IMG/VR virus record: IMGVR_UViG_3300020020_000153
Coordinates: 1-24,552 of that record
Length of the DNA stretch: 24,552 nt
Direction: 5' to 3' (one strand)
DNA from: a virus
How positions within the stretch are numbered: position 1 is the first letter of the stretch; every line of letters begins with the position of its first letter. The notes beneath the pieces are model-generated. The model was not told where the DNA came from, ran no database searches, and saw nothing but the letters and a program-made list of their open reading frames with translations. The position numbers were made by a program, and so were the translations under genes. Positions 1-6,207 of this stretch are shown in pieces.

Positions 1-183
1 GGCAATAGCAACGAACGTTGCACATGCAACAACGTAGGCAGCATATTCTTTATCGGCATCGATACCTTCCTGATTCAACGCACCCAATAACTCTAGGCAA
101 TCGGTCAAGTCTGACAGGCAATCGCCTAGCTCATAAATAGCAGCTTGAATAGGCTCGGGTTCAACGTCACTAGGCCAAGCCAT
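1..183 (-). CDS. Hypothetical acidic protein, 3' end outside the window
   Basis: An open frame reads from an ATG at 183-181 to the window edge without a stop, so 61 residues are visible and the C-terminus is missing. It begins MAWPSDVEPEPIQAAIYELG and is acidic and helical-looking (Asp, Glu, Leu and Ala rich), with three Cys and no motif I recognise. The start overlaps the end of the upstream zinc-protein gene by 14 bases, which fits the tight packing of this operon and argues that the frame is real. It is the last visible gene of the leftward operon. No function can be assigned. Confidence 0.6.
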   Translation of the reverse strand, partial: MAWPSDVEPEPIQAAIYELGDCLSDLTDCLELLGALNQEGIDADKEYAAYVVACATFVAIA

Positions 184-487
184 TAGGCGGCACCAAACGT
201 AGGCTCTGACCAGGGACGATGCGGTCTAGGTCTAGATCGATATTGAATAGTGACCCCTGGTCGGGGCTTATGCCGTGCCTCAAACGGTCGATACATTCAT
301 GGCATGCAAACCGTGGATGCCGGATAGGCAAGGCAATAGCGTTGGAACCGCCACGCTTCCGAACCTCGCACCAACCCGTCGATAATACGAATACTCCGTT
401 AGCGTTGGTGTCTATAAACGTTCCGCAGTAAACACATGTCGCACGCCGACTGACTGGAATACCCGTTCCATCATTCGGGCTTGTCAT
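170..487 (-). CDS. Small zinc-binding protein (two CxxC knuckles)
   Basis: A 105-aa protein with Cys pairs CVYC near residues 18-21 and CHEC near residues 63-66, the pattern of a treble-clef or zinc-ribbon fold. A further Cys near residue 40 is unpaired. The region between the knuckles is basic (EVRKRGG). The ATG is preceded by a GAGAGG ribosome site at good spacing. It overlaps the upstream 52-aa membrane peptide gene by 17 bases and the next gene by 14. Zinc proteins of this size are common and uncharacterised in actinophages; nucleic-acid binding is only an inference. Two copies of a GACCAGGG-type motif lie inside this gene (208-220 exact, 250-262 degenerate). Confidence 0.75.
   Translation of the reverse strand: MTSPNDGTGIPVSRRATCVYCGTFIDTNANGVFVLSTGWCEVRKRGGSNAIALPIRHPRFACHECIDRLRHGISPDQGSLFNIDLDLDRIVPGQSLRLVPPNGLA
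208..220 (+). promoter_or_regulatory. 13-bp motif GACCAGGGACGAT, exact copy
   Basis: Exact copy of the asymmetric 13-mer that also occurs at 5782-5794 (minus) and 7673-7685 (plus), with a 12/13 copy at 9518-9530. This one lies inside the zinc-protein gene, where it encodes the residues IVPG, and 30 bases from a weaker inverted copy at 250-262. A role as an operator or stoperator is inferred from recurrence only. Confidence 0.4.
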
Positions 488-629
488 TATGCCTCTCCAT
501 TTCTCGCCGTAGGCGGGCCAATTCGGATCTCTGCTCTATAATGGTTCGTCGTTGACCATCGCGGTAGGTCGATCGAACGGCAATCGCAATGACTGTTATC
601 GAAACCATTATGGCTATTGCTATTTCCAC
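471..629 (-). CDS. 52-aa single-pass membrane peptide
   Basis: A GTG start at 629-627 with a GGAG ribosome site 7 bases upstream opens a 52-codon frame ending at 471. Translation begins MEIAIAIMVSITVIAIAVRS: a hydrophobic segment over about residues 1-17, followed by a charged helix rich in Arg and Glu (RRTIIEQRSELARLRREMER) that looks coiled-coil-like. It overlaps the following zinc-protein gene by 17 bases. The predicted topology is an N-terminal anchor with a cytoplasmic or periplasmic charged tail. It could be a small holin-like or accessory protein. It is too short to assign, but the start signal and gene packing support it. Confidence 0.6.
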   Translation of the reverse strand: MEIAIAIMVSITVIAIAVRSTYRDGQRRTIIEQRSELARLRREMERHNDKPE

Positions 630-663
630 TTTATGCTCCAAAGGTAGCTTCGGGTCGGAGGTA

Positions 664-700
664 GGGGGCGGGGGGATCTAAAGATCCTCCCCCCGCCCCC
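664..700 (-). terminator. G/C-tract hairpin, probable terminator or attenuator
   Basis: The left arm 664-679 (five G, C, six G, ATCT) pairs with 682-700 (AGATC, then C-rich tract with one G), leaving a short bulge at 687-689 and a two-base loop. There is no T-tract after it in the leftward direction, as is common for actinobacterial terminators. The G runs (652-654, 664-668, 670-675) could alternatively form a G-quadruplex on the plus strand. It lies downstream of the ATPase gene. Confidence 0.5.
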
Positions 701-713
701 CTTTACCTAGCTC

Positions 714-806
714 TTACGATTCCTTTCGATACTCGGGACCATTCCCCCTGGTCAGACAGGGTTTATCGATTTCGACTCCCGAGACCGACTCCCCGTTTAA
801 GAACAC
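714..806 (-). CDS. Possible 30-aa ORF in the operon gap
   Basis: A GTG at 806-804 opens a frame ending in TAA at 714, beginning VFLNGESVSGVEIDKPCLTR. The same frame stays open upstream to about 902 and reads like plausible protein, but has no ATG, GTG or TTG there. The ribosome site is weak. The frame is -1 relative to the end of the ATPase gene, but no slippery heptamer is visible at the junction. It may be a small peptide, a decayed gene end, or chance. Confidence 0.18.
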   Translation of the reverse strand: MFLNGESVSGVEIDKPCLTRGNGPEYRKES

Positions 807-892
807 TTGTACGATTCTCGGCTCGGGATTTGGCCCGCGACCAGGGGCTATATTGCCTTTCGGTTGCCTTACCGTTAAACCGCTGATACCCC

Positions 893-1882
893 CTAAATTC
901 TGTTATCACGTTCCAATCTCATCTTGATGGCCTCCATAAGATAGGTGATCTTGCCGGGACCGTATTCACTATCCTTTAGGAGCTTGATAGCGTCCCTCTG
1001 GCTAATCGTGCTAGGTGCCCCCAATTCGTCAAGCTGCTTTGCCTTAGTGATTGCTTGCAACGTATAGGTACGCATTTCGCTTGACCGAATAGCGATAGGG
1101 TCATCGCCTAATTCGAGCTCAACTATGCCATTCGCGAATCCAACCCGTGAATGAGTACGGGTTAAGCGGAATCCTGGTTTGCCTCTATCGTCGGTTCGCT
1201 TCTCTAGCGAATAGACCAAATCAACGTCATCGGCTTTCGCACTTGCTCCACGGGATTTCGCTTTATCGTGGCCCGCATGATCCAACCTTGCAATACTCAC
1301 GCCATTAGCCTTAAGCAATCGACCAGTGAAATTATGGAAATTGCGATAGGTGTCGTTTGAATTCTCCTCACCAACAACCACCCTAGAAAGGGTGTCGATA
1401 ATCAGCACACTTGATTCATCGTATTGCATCAATTGCAAGGTATCGATGCCGCCCATTTCGGTATCCATGGGCCGCATGATCGGATAGGAGTGATACTTCA
1501 ACCACCCTTCCAATTGCTCGAAATCCCATCCCATATCGTAGATTCGATCCCGCAAATCCTTTAACGTCATTTCGTTGTCGATATACGAGACTCTTTGCCG
1601 TGGCATGTCATTGCCGGTAAACGGATCTTTGCCCATTGAAATGGCGCACGCTATCCAAAGCATCAACATACTCTTACCAGTCTTAGGTGATGCGAATATG
1701 TGGATATGGGCTCCCATAGGCCAGAATCCTTCAACCAACCAATCGTAATTGAATGTCATGTCACGTAGTGCGACTAGATCAACGGCAGGATTCGGATACT
1801 CATAATGCCCGTTTGATTCGGCCCTACTTTCTAGTTCCTTTACAAACCCTTTGAAAGCCTTTACGGCATCTTGTTTATCCAT
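893..1882 (-). CDS. RecA/DnaB-fold ATPase, RepA-like replicative helicase or loader
   Basis: A 329-aa P-loop protein. Walker A is ASPKTGKS at residues 64-71 and Walker B is VLIIDT at about 159-164. A later LDHAGHDK segment (about 205) fits the RecA/DnaB-like motif region of AAA_25 (RepA-type) ATPases. The C-terminal 60 residues look helical, possibly a winged helix. Family members unwind DNA or load the replication fork; here it probably drives phage replication together with the SSB-like and nuclease genes of the same operon. It overlaps the upstream zinc-ribbon gene by 22 bases and is followed by the 640-892 gap. A recombination ATPase is the main alternative. No polymerase or primase is seen in the window. 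Confidence 0.8.
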   Translation of the reverse strand: MDKQDAVKAFKGFVKELESRAESNGHYEYPNPAVDLVALRDMTFNYDWLVEGFWPMGAHIHIFASPKTGKSMLMLWIACAISMGKDPFTGNDMPRQRVSYIDNEMTLKDLRDRIYDMGWDFEQLEGWLKYHSYPIMRPMDTEMGGIDTLQLMQYDESSVLIIDTLSRVVVGEENSNDTYRNFHNFTGRLLKANGVSIARLDHAGHDKAKSRGASAKADDVDLVYSLEKRTDDRGKPGFRLTRTHSRVGFANGIVELELGDDPIAIRSSEMRTYTLQAITKAKQLDELGAPSTISQRDAIKLLKDSEYGPGKITYLMEAIKMRLERDNRI

Positions 1883-2271
1883 TGCTCACATCGTTTACCG
1901 GCAGCAACGAATTCGGATTCTGTGATTTCGCCATTGGCATACGCCTTGTCGATTCTGGCTAGCCACGGGCTTATGAAATTGCCCGAATAGCCCCTAGTAT
2001 TGGCCCATACTTCCCGACTCACTTTCCCCAATTGGTAATATTGTTCGCCCCATTCGATCCACTCGGGAAAGAGTAGATTTCGCTTCCTATCTACTTGTTT
2101 GATTTGCCATCGTTTGTGGCACCAATAGCAATGGTCACCATTGGGGCCGACCCAACTAGCTAGACAACGTAGGCATTGGTATTCGTAATCACCATCACCA
2201 TTCGCACCTAGGTTGTTGGGTCGGCCCCATTTGACGTATAGCGGATCGTCAATCGCTAGAAAGCGGTTCAC
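1861..2271 (-). CDS. Zinc-ribbon protein next to the replication ATPase
   Basis: Contains CLRC and, after a WVGPNGDH linker, CYWC, a four-cysteine zinc ribbon in the N-terminal third. It is followed by a basic stretch (KRWQIKQVDRKR) and an aromatic-rich helical C-terminus (FPEWIEWGEQYYQLGK). The start is uncertain: there is no ATG. I chose GTG at 2271 (136 aa), which gives a 23-base overlap with the upstream gene; a TTG at 2316 would add 15 residues but overlap by 68 bases. Its 3' end overlaps the ATPase gene, suggesting translational coupling. DNA binding or a primase-like accessory role is inferred from position and zinc motif only. Confidence 0.65.
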   Translation of the reverse strand: MNRFLAIDDPLYVKWGRPNNLGANGDGDYEYQCLRCLASWVGPNGDHCYWCHKRWQIKQVDRKRNLLFPEWIEWGEQYYQLGKVSREVWANTRGYSGNFISPWLARIDKAYANGEITESEFVAAGKRCEQWINKMP

Positions 2272-2455
2272 GCAATTCAAAGTAGATATCGCCGTCGACA
2301 AATCGGCAACTAACAATGTCGAATGGCGTAAGCCCCCGATTTGACATTTGGTTGACGATGAGATTTACCGTGAAATCGTCTAGCGAATGGTCGAGGAACA
2401 ATGGGCCAATATGCGTATCGTGTCGATAACCGCCAGGGTTGATTACTCTACTCAT
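2249..2455 (-). CDS. Small hypothetical protein, 68 aa
   Basis: A short acidic protein starting MSRVINPGGYRHDTHIGPLF, with no recognised domain. The ATG at 2455 forms a TGATG stop-start overlap with the SSB-like gene; a GTG three bases upstream is also possible. The C-terminal half (FDIVSCRFVDGDIYFELREP) looks beta-rich. Its conserved position inside the replication operon is the only functional hint. Confidence 0.6.
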   Translation of the reverse strand: MSRVINPGGYRHDTHIGPLFLDHSLDDFTVNLIVNQMSNRGLTPFDIVSCRFVDGDIYFELREPLSSD

Positions 2456-2931
2456 CACGCTAGATCGTCCATATCAATCGTTGCCAATGGCGCACGGTAT
2501 GAAGCGGTATAAAGCTTCGGGGGCGTAAACCCCTTATTTGCCGCTTGCCCCATACCGGTATATTCCATCGTGAGGATTCCCCCGATTTGGATTCCTTCGG
2601 TACTACCGGAACGCCTAACGGCATCTTTCACTGCCAATAGGGAACTAGTACCGGAACCCTTAACGGCAGTGAAATTACCGCCACGGAGATAGACGCTACG
2701 CAAACCCTCATCTTCCTCGCTTTCTTGCAAGTCGGTTTGAAGGGTAATACGAAGCATCATCTTCGGATCACCATTAGCCCAGTGCGACGGTTCCCCCGTT
2801 TGCATATCGGTTTGTTGTTGCTTCTTCATTTCCTTAATTTCGCCCGATACCTTGTTGCCGATTTCCTCAAATGGGAACGCCTTAGCGCCACCACTAAACA
2901 GGAAGTCGTTACCCTCATTATCGTCTGGCAT
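2455..2931 (-). CDS. Putative single-stranded DNA-binding protein (OB-fold-like)
   Basis: A 158-aa protein starting MPDDNEGNDFLFSGGAKAFP. The body has the look of an OB-fold: a beta strand VSGEIKEMKKQQQT, a MMLRITLQTDL strand, then charged residues and a VYLRGGNFTAVKG strand, ending in the acidic tail MDDLA. An acidic C-terminus is typical of SSB-type proteins. Actinophage replication modules often carry such proteins beside a RecB/Cas4-like nuclease, exactly as here: it begins at the TAATG overlap with the upstream nuclease gene. The assignment rests on fold impression and context, not a clear signature. It may protect ssDNA for the ATPase downstream. Confidence 0.6.
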   Translation of the reverse strand: MPDDNEGNDFLFSGGAKAFPFEEIGNKVSGEIKEMKKQQQTDMQTGEPSHWANGDPKMMLRITLQTDLQESEEDEGLRSVYLRGGNFTAVKGSGTSSLLAVKDAVRRSGSTEGIQIGGILTMEYTGMGQAANKGFTPPKLYTASYRAPLATIDMDDLA

Positions 2932-4439
2932 TACTGGCCCCTTTCGGTTGGAATCCGTACAATCGGATTATCTTGCTCATCAAACAACAACATTGCATTA
3001 CCGGCAGCTATGGCGAATGCGGCCGACAGTAGAAGCGGCCCATGATCTACGCTTAATGCCGCTAGTGAATCAATCCCTAATGCCCGAAGCGAACCAATCA
3101 ACATTAGGTCGATATCTTGCGTTGACCATTCGGGTTCGGGAAGGCTTGCGAAATGAACGAGCACGTTAATTATTTCGTCTAGTTCGGCGGGATCATCAAT
3201 AGTCAATTGATTGACCCAAGCCATCATTAGCGTCTTAGCCCGTGAAATAGGCTTACCATTACTCGGGTGATTTCGCATCGATTCCGCTACCGGATCAATC
3301 CACGTTTCTCCGAACGGGATTGAGTAGTCGGTTTCGATTTGCTCAATCGCTAGTGCGATAGCTTCCAAATCGTCTGCCGAATGCCCCGATTGCTTTAGGC
3401 CCGGAACGCCTTTAGGCCAAACCCTTGTCAATGCCTTTGCGGCAATCTCCGAATGATCGATGATGGCCCGCACCCTTGTCCGCAGATGGTCGGCACGGGC
3501 CTCCGTAGAGGCCTCTGGTTGCCGCTCTACGGGCCTCACGGGCTCGGGGGCCATGGTTGCGGCCGAAGGTGCTTCGGGCTCCGTAGACGGCAAACGTGCG
3601 GCAGATAGCAAGTCGTCACGCCTACGCCAATCCTTCACTTCACTTGCCAACGTCAAGCCTTTCCTACCGGATTCGATATCGACCCAATAGGCATCGATAC
3701 GAGTACCGGCAGAATCGGCATGAATGATTAACGCCCAATCTGCCACGCTAGGCGGATCGAATACATAGCGTTCATCGGTCACAACGTCATAACGCAACGA
3801 ATCAACGTATGCCGCTAATTGTGTGCAATAGCTACCGGCGGCATATTCCAATTCCTTGCCTGTCTTAAGGTCGGCAACAAGTACCGAACCAATCGGGATG
3901 ATTGTTCCGTCGGGAGCAAGCAAAGCCTTAGTAGTGCGGAATCGTCTATCTAACGTGCCTGCCAATCGAAATCGATCATTGATGCAATGGATTTCGATAT
4001 CTTCGACTTCTAGGCCCCAATTCGCCTTAAACTCTATGTAGTTCATGCAAAGTTCAATGTAGTTGGGTGGTGCCAACCATTCGTCTTGCCTGTCGATATG
4101 GTCAAACATGGCATGAACGGCGGTACCGATAACCGACCTACGTTCGCCTTTACCGGCAACCAAACATTTCTCTGCAATATCCCGAAGTTGCTTCTTATTC
4201 AAATCGGGATCAAGTACCGAAGCGGCCGCCATCAATTCTGGTCGTTGTGCGGCACCACTCACTACGGTACGCAATTTCCAATCGGTTAAGTTGGATTCGT
4301 CGTCAAGTATCTTCCCCCCATTACTTGATCGTGAATAGCGAACCCGTTTGCCGTTCGGGTCAAGCACATAAGGAATACCCTTTCCAATCCTTCGGAAATC
4401 GGGCCTATCTGGTGGATCGTATTCGTCTAAATCAACCAT
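2931..4439 (-). CDS. PD-(D/E)XK nuclease, RecB/Cas4-like exonuclease
   Basis: A 502-aa protein from ATG 4439, which gives an 8-base overlap with the gene before it; a GTG at 4451 would add 4 residues. The RecB-type nuclease motifs appear in order: GTAVHAMFDH (H109), GTLDRR (D164), VLVADLKTGK (D190, K192) and QLAAY (Q207-Y211). This family degrades or trims DNA ends in recombination and replication. A low-complexity linker of Pro, Glu and Ala follows at about residues 280-316, encoded by a GC-rich repeat of the dispersed family. The remaining C-terminal 185 residues form a separate helical domain I do not recognise. It sits next to the SSB-like protein, suggesting a recombination or replication pair. 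Confidence 0.85.
   Translation of the reverse strand: MVDLDEYDPPDRPDFRRIGKGIPYVLDPNGKRVRYSRSSNGGKILDDESNLTDWKLRTVVSGAAQRPELMAAASVLDPDLNKKQLRDIAEKCLVAGKGERRSVIGTAVHAMFDHIDRQDEWLAPPNYIELCMNYIEFKANWGLEVEDIEIHCINDRFRLAGTLDRRFRTTKALLAPDGTIIPIGSVLVADLKTGKELEYAAGSYCTQLAAYVDSLRYDVVTDERYVFDPPSVADWALIIHADSAGTRIDAYWVDIESGRKGLTLASEVKDWRRRDDLLSAARLPSTEPEAPSAATMAPEPVRPVERQPEASTEARADHLRTRVRAIIDHSEIAAKALTRVWPKGVPGLKQSGHSADDLEAIALAIEQIETDYSIPFGETWIDPVAESMRNHPSNGKPISRAKTLMMAWVNQLTIDDPAELDEIINVLVHFASLPEPEWSTQDIDLMLIGSLRALGIDSLAALSVDHGPLLLSAAFAIAAGNAMLLFDEQDNPIVRIPTERGQ
3496..3595. repeat. GC-rich dispersed repeat, in frame inside the nuclease gene
   Basis: Shares CCGTAGAGGCCTCT (3503-3516) with 19064-19077. 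Positions 3527-3548 match 23871-23891 except for one extra base. ATGGTTGCGGCC (3553-3564) recurs at 9284-9295. The host gene reads through it as a disordered Pro/Glu/Ala linker (about residues 280-316) between its nuclease and C-terminal domains. Confidence 0.7.
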
Positions 4440-4635
4440 AGAATCCAGCACTTTCCAATTCGACGTTTATTTGATTGATAAGCCCGATCATTCCCGCCAC
4501 GAATCCTCTATGGAATTCGCACGGTTTCCAATTGTCGCCCGGCGACCCATTCGATTCGCAATCTTTGCACTTAGCAATGTGACGACTCAATACGTTGTCG
4601 GCAATCACCACCAATGGCCCCCTAGTTGTCTCCAT
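4432..4635 (-). CDS. Small Cys/His-rich protein, 67 aa
   Basis: Starts METTRGPLVVIADNVLSRHI. It contains CKDCES and, 12-15 residues on, CEFHRG, giving a possible C2-CH zinc site at about residues 23-42. The C-terminal part (GFVAGMIGLINQINVELESA) is a hydrophobic or amphipathic helix. It starts one base after the stop of the Thr-rich protein gene and overlaps the nuclease gene by 8 bases. Function unknown; it may be a small nucleic-acid-binding accessory. Confidence 0.65.
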   Translation of the reverse strand: METTRGPLVVIADNVLSRHIAKCKDCESNGSPGDNWKPCEFHRGFVAGMIGLINQINVELESAGFYG

Positions 4636-4636
4636 A

Positions 4637-5020
4637 TCATTCCGTTACTGGCAACCCGAATACCGGAACGCTTACCTTTGTCGGCACGGGCTTTACCGTT
4701 GTGCTAGTTGCGTTTACCGTTGTGCTAGTTGCGTTTACCGTTGTTGACGTTCCGTCAATTGTGGTTGTAGGCGCAATGGTGGTTGTGCTATTGGGCACGT
4801 CATCATTCGGCGGATTCGTTGTAGTGGTTGTGCTATTCACCGGAAAGCTAAATTGAGATCCCTCAATTGTCGTTGTCGTTGTTGCTTCGGTTGTTGTGGT
4901 TGTTGGGCACGGGCCACCACAACCCGAAATGATTTCGTCGTCGGCATTAGCCCTAATTGCCAGACCACCTATCGCCAACGTCAATCCGCCCACGATTACG
5001 CTTAATCGAATTCGGTTCAT
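4637..5020 (-). CDS. Secreted or anchored Thr-rich low-complexity protein
   Basis: A 127-aa protein with an N-terminal signal-like segment: MNRIRLS, a hydrophobic core VIVGGLTLAIGGLAI, then a possible cleavage at RANADD. The mature part begins with CGGPC and is dominated by runs of Thr (five in a row), Asn, Pro and Val, with a heptad-length repeat STTVNAT encoded by a 21-bp tandem DNA repeat. Such Thr-rich stretches are typical of extended cell-surface stalks in actinobacteria. It lies between RusA and a small zinc protein in the early operon, an odd place for an exported protein. It may modify the infected cell surface, for example superinfection exclusion; that is inference. TGATG overlaps the RusA stop. 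Confidence 0.75.
   Translation of the reverse strand: MNRIRLSVIVGGLTLAIGGLAIRANADDEIISGCGGPCPTTTTTEATTTTTIEGSQFSFPVNSTTTTTNPPNDDVPNSTTTIAPTTTIDGTSTTVNATSTTVNATSTTVKPVPTKVSVPVFGLPVTE
4692..4745 (-). repeat. 21-bp tandem repeat, 2.5 copies
   Basis: The unit starting tttaccgttgtgctagttgc recurs at 4692-4712 and 4713-4733, with a partial third copy from 4734. It encodes the heptapeptide repeat STTVNAT of the Thr-rich protein. Copy number may vary by slippage without breaking the frame, because the unit is seven codons. Confidence 0.9.
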
Positions 5021-5520
5021 CATTCGATCCCATGCTTTGCCATAACGCCCAATAGGATATTTCGACTTTCTCCGAAACGCTTTAGGGTTTCATCTTCTAG
5101 AAAGTCGATAGTTACCCTTGCCCCCGGATTACCGGTCCACGCATAAACCTTTGTAACGGTTACAAAGATTACTTGCGAATCATCCCGCCAAACCACCTTT
5201 GTCATTGGGTCCATAAGGCCCCTAAGTAGTTTGTCGATATCGGGTTTCTTTACGCATGGCAACCAACCCATTTGGTACTTGCGTACCGAACTAGTCGGAT
5301 AGGGCAAGGCGAATTCAACGTATAGGCGAATAGCCTTATCTGACGGATTACGTTCCCCCATAATGGCTATTGCCGCATTCTTTACGTCGGTTCGCCATTC
5401 TCCGAAACGTCGTCGGCTATTTGCCGAACCACTAGGGAGCATTGCCCCATTTGGCATACGGGTTAGCGAACCCTTCGATACGGGATTACCGATAATCGTG
5501 AATGAGATGGAATCCTCCAT
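5020..5520 (-). CDS. rusA: RusA-family Holliday junction resolvase
   Basis: A 166-aa protein from ATG 5520, which lies one base after the stop of the HTH gene. An earlier in-frame start would overlap that gene by about 48 bases. RusA features are clear: N-terminal strand SFTIIGNPVSKGS, a Gly/Arg segment RRRFGEWR, then KPDIDKLLRGLMD with the metal-binding D94 and D96, and VVWRDDSQV with D113. RusA dimers cut Holliday junctions symmetrically, resolving recombination or replication intermediates before packaging. Length is slightly longer than E. coli RusA. It is the second gene of the leftward early operon. Confidence 0.92.
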   Translation of the reverse strand: MEDSISFTIIGNPVSKGSLTRMPNGAMLPSGSANSRRRFGEWRTDVKNAAIAIMGERNPSDKAIRLYVEFALPYPTSSVRKYQMGWLPCVKKPDIDKLLRGLMDPMTKVVWRDDSQVIFVTVTKVYAWTGNPGARVTIDFLEDETLKRFGESRNILLGVMAKHGIE

Positions 5521-5521
5521 A

Positions 5522-5743
5522 TCATGCGACTCTCTTCGGCTTTGATTTGGCCCTAACGAGTCGTTCAATGTCCCGCTTATGCACTAGGCGACGCTTTCCA
5601 ATTCGGTAGTAATCCAATTTCCCTTCGGAGAACATTTGATGGATTCTCTGTCGGCTAACTCCCAATCTGTCGGCAGCTATCATGATTGTCTCTAATTCGC
5701 TCGCCTTTATGACTGCGCCATTACGTTCCATAGGGCCGATCAC
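5522..5743 (-). CDS. HTH excisionase-like DNA-binding protein
   Basis: A 73-aa protein with an excisionase/MerR-type helix-turn-helix: TIMIAADRLGVSRQRIHQMF (helices), then a wing YYRIGKRRLVHKRDIERLV and a basic tail RAKSKPKRVA. GTG 5743 has AGAGGA just upstream; an ATG at 5731 (69 aa) is the alternative. It is the first gene of the leftward early operon and faces the divergent control region 5744-5895. Candidate roles are transcriptional regulator of that region, or recombination directionality factor for the serine integrase. Context favours a regulator; neither is proven. It is also a candidate reader of the 13-bp motif found 39 bases upstream of its start. Confidence 0.8.
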   Translation of the reverse strand: MIGPMERNGAVIKASELETIMIAADRLGVSRQRIHQMFSEGKLDYYRIGKRRLVHKRDIERLVRAKSKPKRVA

Positions 5744-5781
5744 ACTTCCTCTATGTCAAGCGATATGCAAGGAGTTTCTTT

Positions 5782-5794
5782 ATCGTCCCTGGTC
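5782..5794 (-). promoter_or_regulatory. 13-bp motif GACCAGGGACGAT, exact copy
   Basis: The minus strand reads the full motif, pointing toward the HTH gene whose start lies 39 bases downstream. Operator function is inferred from its position in the divergent control region. Confidence 0.5.
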
Positions 5795-5814
5795 GCGCCA
5801 CACATTGTGGGTAC

Positions 5815-5843
5815 TTGACTACTTGACATACGTAAAGTAGGTT
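5815..5843 (+). promoter_or_regulatory. Rightward sigma70-like promoter
   Basis: TTGACT (5815-5820), a 17-base spacer and TAGGTT (5838-5843). A second -35-like TTGACA begins 8 bases later (5823-5828) but lacks a matching -10. Transcription would begin near 5850, giving a leader of about 45 bases before the ATG at 5896. Confidence 0.5.
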
Positions 5844-5845
5844 GC

Positions 5846-5858
5846 TTGCCCTAGGCAA
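5846..5858. promoter_or_regulatory. Palindrome TTGCC-CTA-GGCAA at the promoter start site
   Basis: A 5-bp inverted repeat around CTA lies where transcription should begin, so a bound repressor would block the rightward promoter. Its right half CTAGGCAA is repeated 15 bases on at 5866-5873. Confidence 0.45.
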
Positions 5859-5895
5859 CATTCCACTAGGCAATCCATCAAGTGAACGGGGGAGA

Positions 5896-6207
5896 ATGAA
5901 TCAAATCGAAAGAGCGTATGCCGAATGTCGTTCATTGGGCCATGAATGGCGCAAGGGTAAACCAATGGCAACCGATGAGCTTTCATGGGGGACAATCGGC
6001 ATACCTTCAACGTGCCCGAATTGCGGTACAAGCAAGGTGCGAACAATCACAAGGTCGGGAGAGAGCAAGACTCGGTATGACTATCCCGACGGTTATTCAC
6101 GCCATGGTGACGATGTTCTATCGGTAAAGGAATGGCGGCACGCCTACATCGAAACCATATTCGAGTCATTCGAGAGAGCTACCAAACGTCAGAGGAAAGT
6201 ATCATGA
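5896..6207 (+). CDS. Actinophage-type zinc-ribbon protein, 103 aa
   Basis: Starts MNQIERAYAECRSLGHEWRK. The pattern C..LGHEW, later CPNCGTSKVRTITRSGE and TRYDYPDGY is one I know from many actinophage proteins of unknown function; CPNC with the first C-x5-H could bind zinc. I chose ATG 5896, directly behind GGGGGAGA. The spacing is unusually short, but upstream in-frame starts (TTG 5842) would lie inside the promoter. First gene of the rightward operon; its stop overlaps the next ATG (ATGA). Regulatory or nucleic-acid binding is plausible but not shown. Confidence 0.75.
   Translation: MNQIERAYAECRSLGHEWRKGKPMATDELSWGTIGIPSTCPNCGTSKVRTITRSGESKTRYDYPDGYSRHGDDVLSVKEWRHAYIETIFESFERATKRQRKVS

Larger units (their letters stand above)
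640..892. other. 253-bp gap in the early operon with hairpin and motif variants
   Basis: This is the only sizeable break in the leftward early operon. It holds a very G/C-rich hairpin (664-700) and two degenerate copies of the 13-bp motif: 741-753 on the minus strand (10/13) and 839-851 on the plus strand (11/13). A minus-strand frame is open from 902 to 714 but has only a GTG start (806). It probably separates the replication genes from a distal small-gene unit. I see no clear promoter. Confidence 0.5.
5744..5895. promoter_or_regulatory. Divergent control region between the two early operons
   Basis: The 152 bases between the HTH gene (leftward) and the zinc-ribbon gene (rightward) hold one exact 13-bp motif, a likely sigma70-type rightward promoter, a palindrome at its start site, and a CTAGGCAA direct repeat (5851-5858 and 5866-5873). 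A convincing leftward promoter was not found, although a TTGACA lies at 5759-5764 on the minus strand. This is the likely genetic switch of the phage. Confidence 0.6.

Noticed and set aside
4692-4745. 21-bp tandem repeat considered as a CRISPR or iteron array
   Set aside because: There are no spacers, the copies abut, the period is a multiple of three and the repeat is translated as STTVNAT; iteron function cannot be excluded but has no support.
4626-4856. Val-rich plus-strand frame opposite the Thr-rich protein
   Set aside because: The Val/Thr repeats are simply the complement of the Thr codons of the minus-strand gene, which has the signal segment and operon context.
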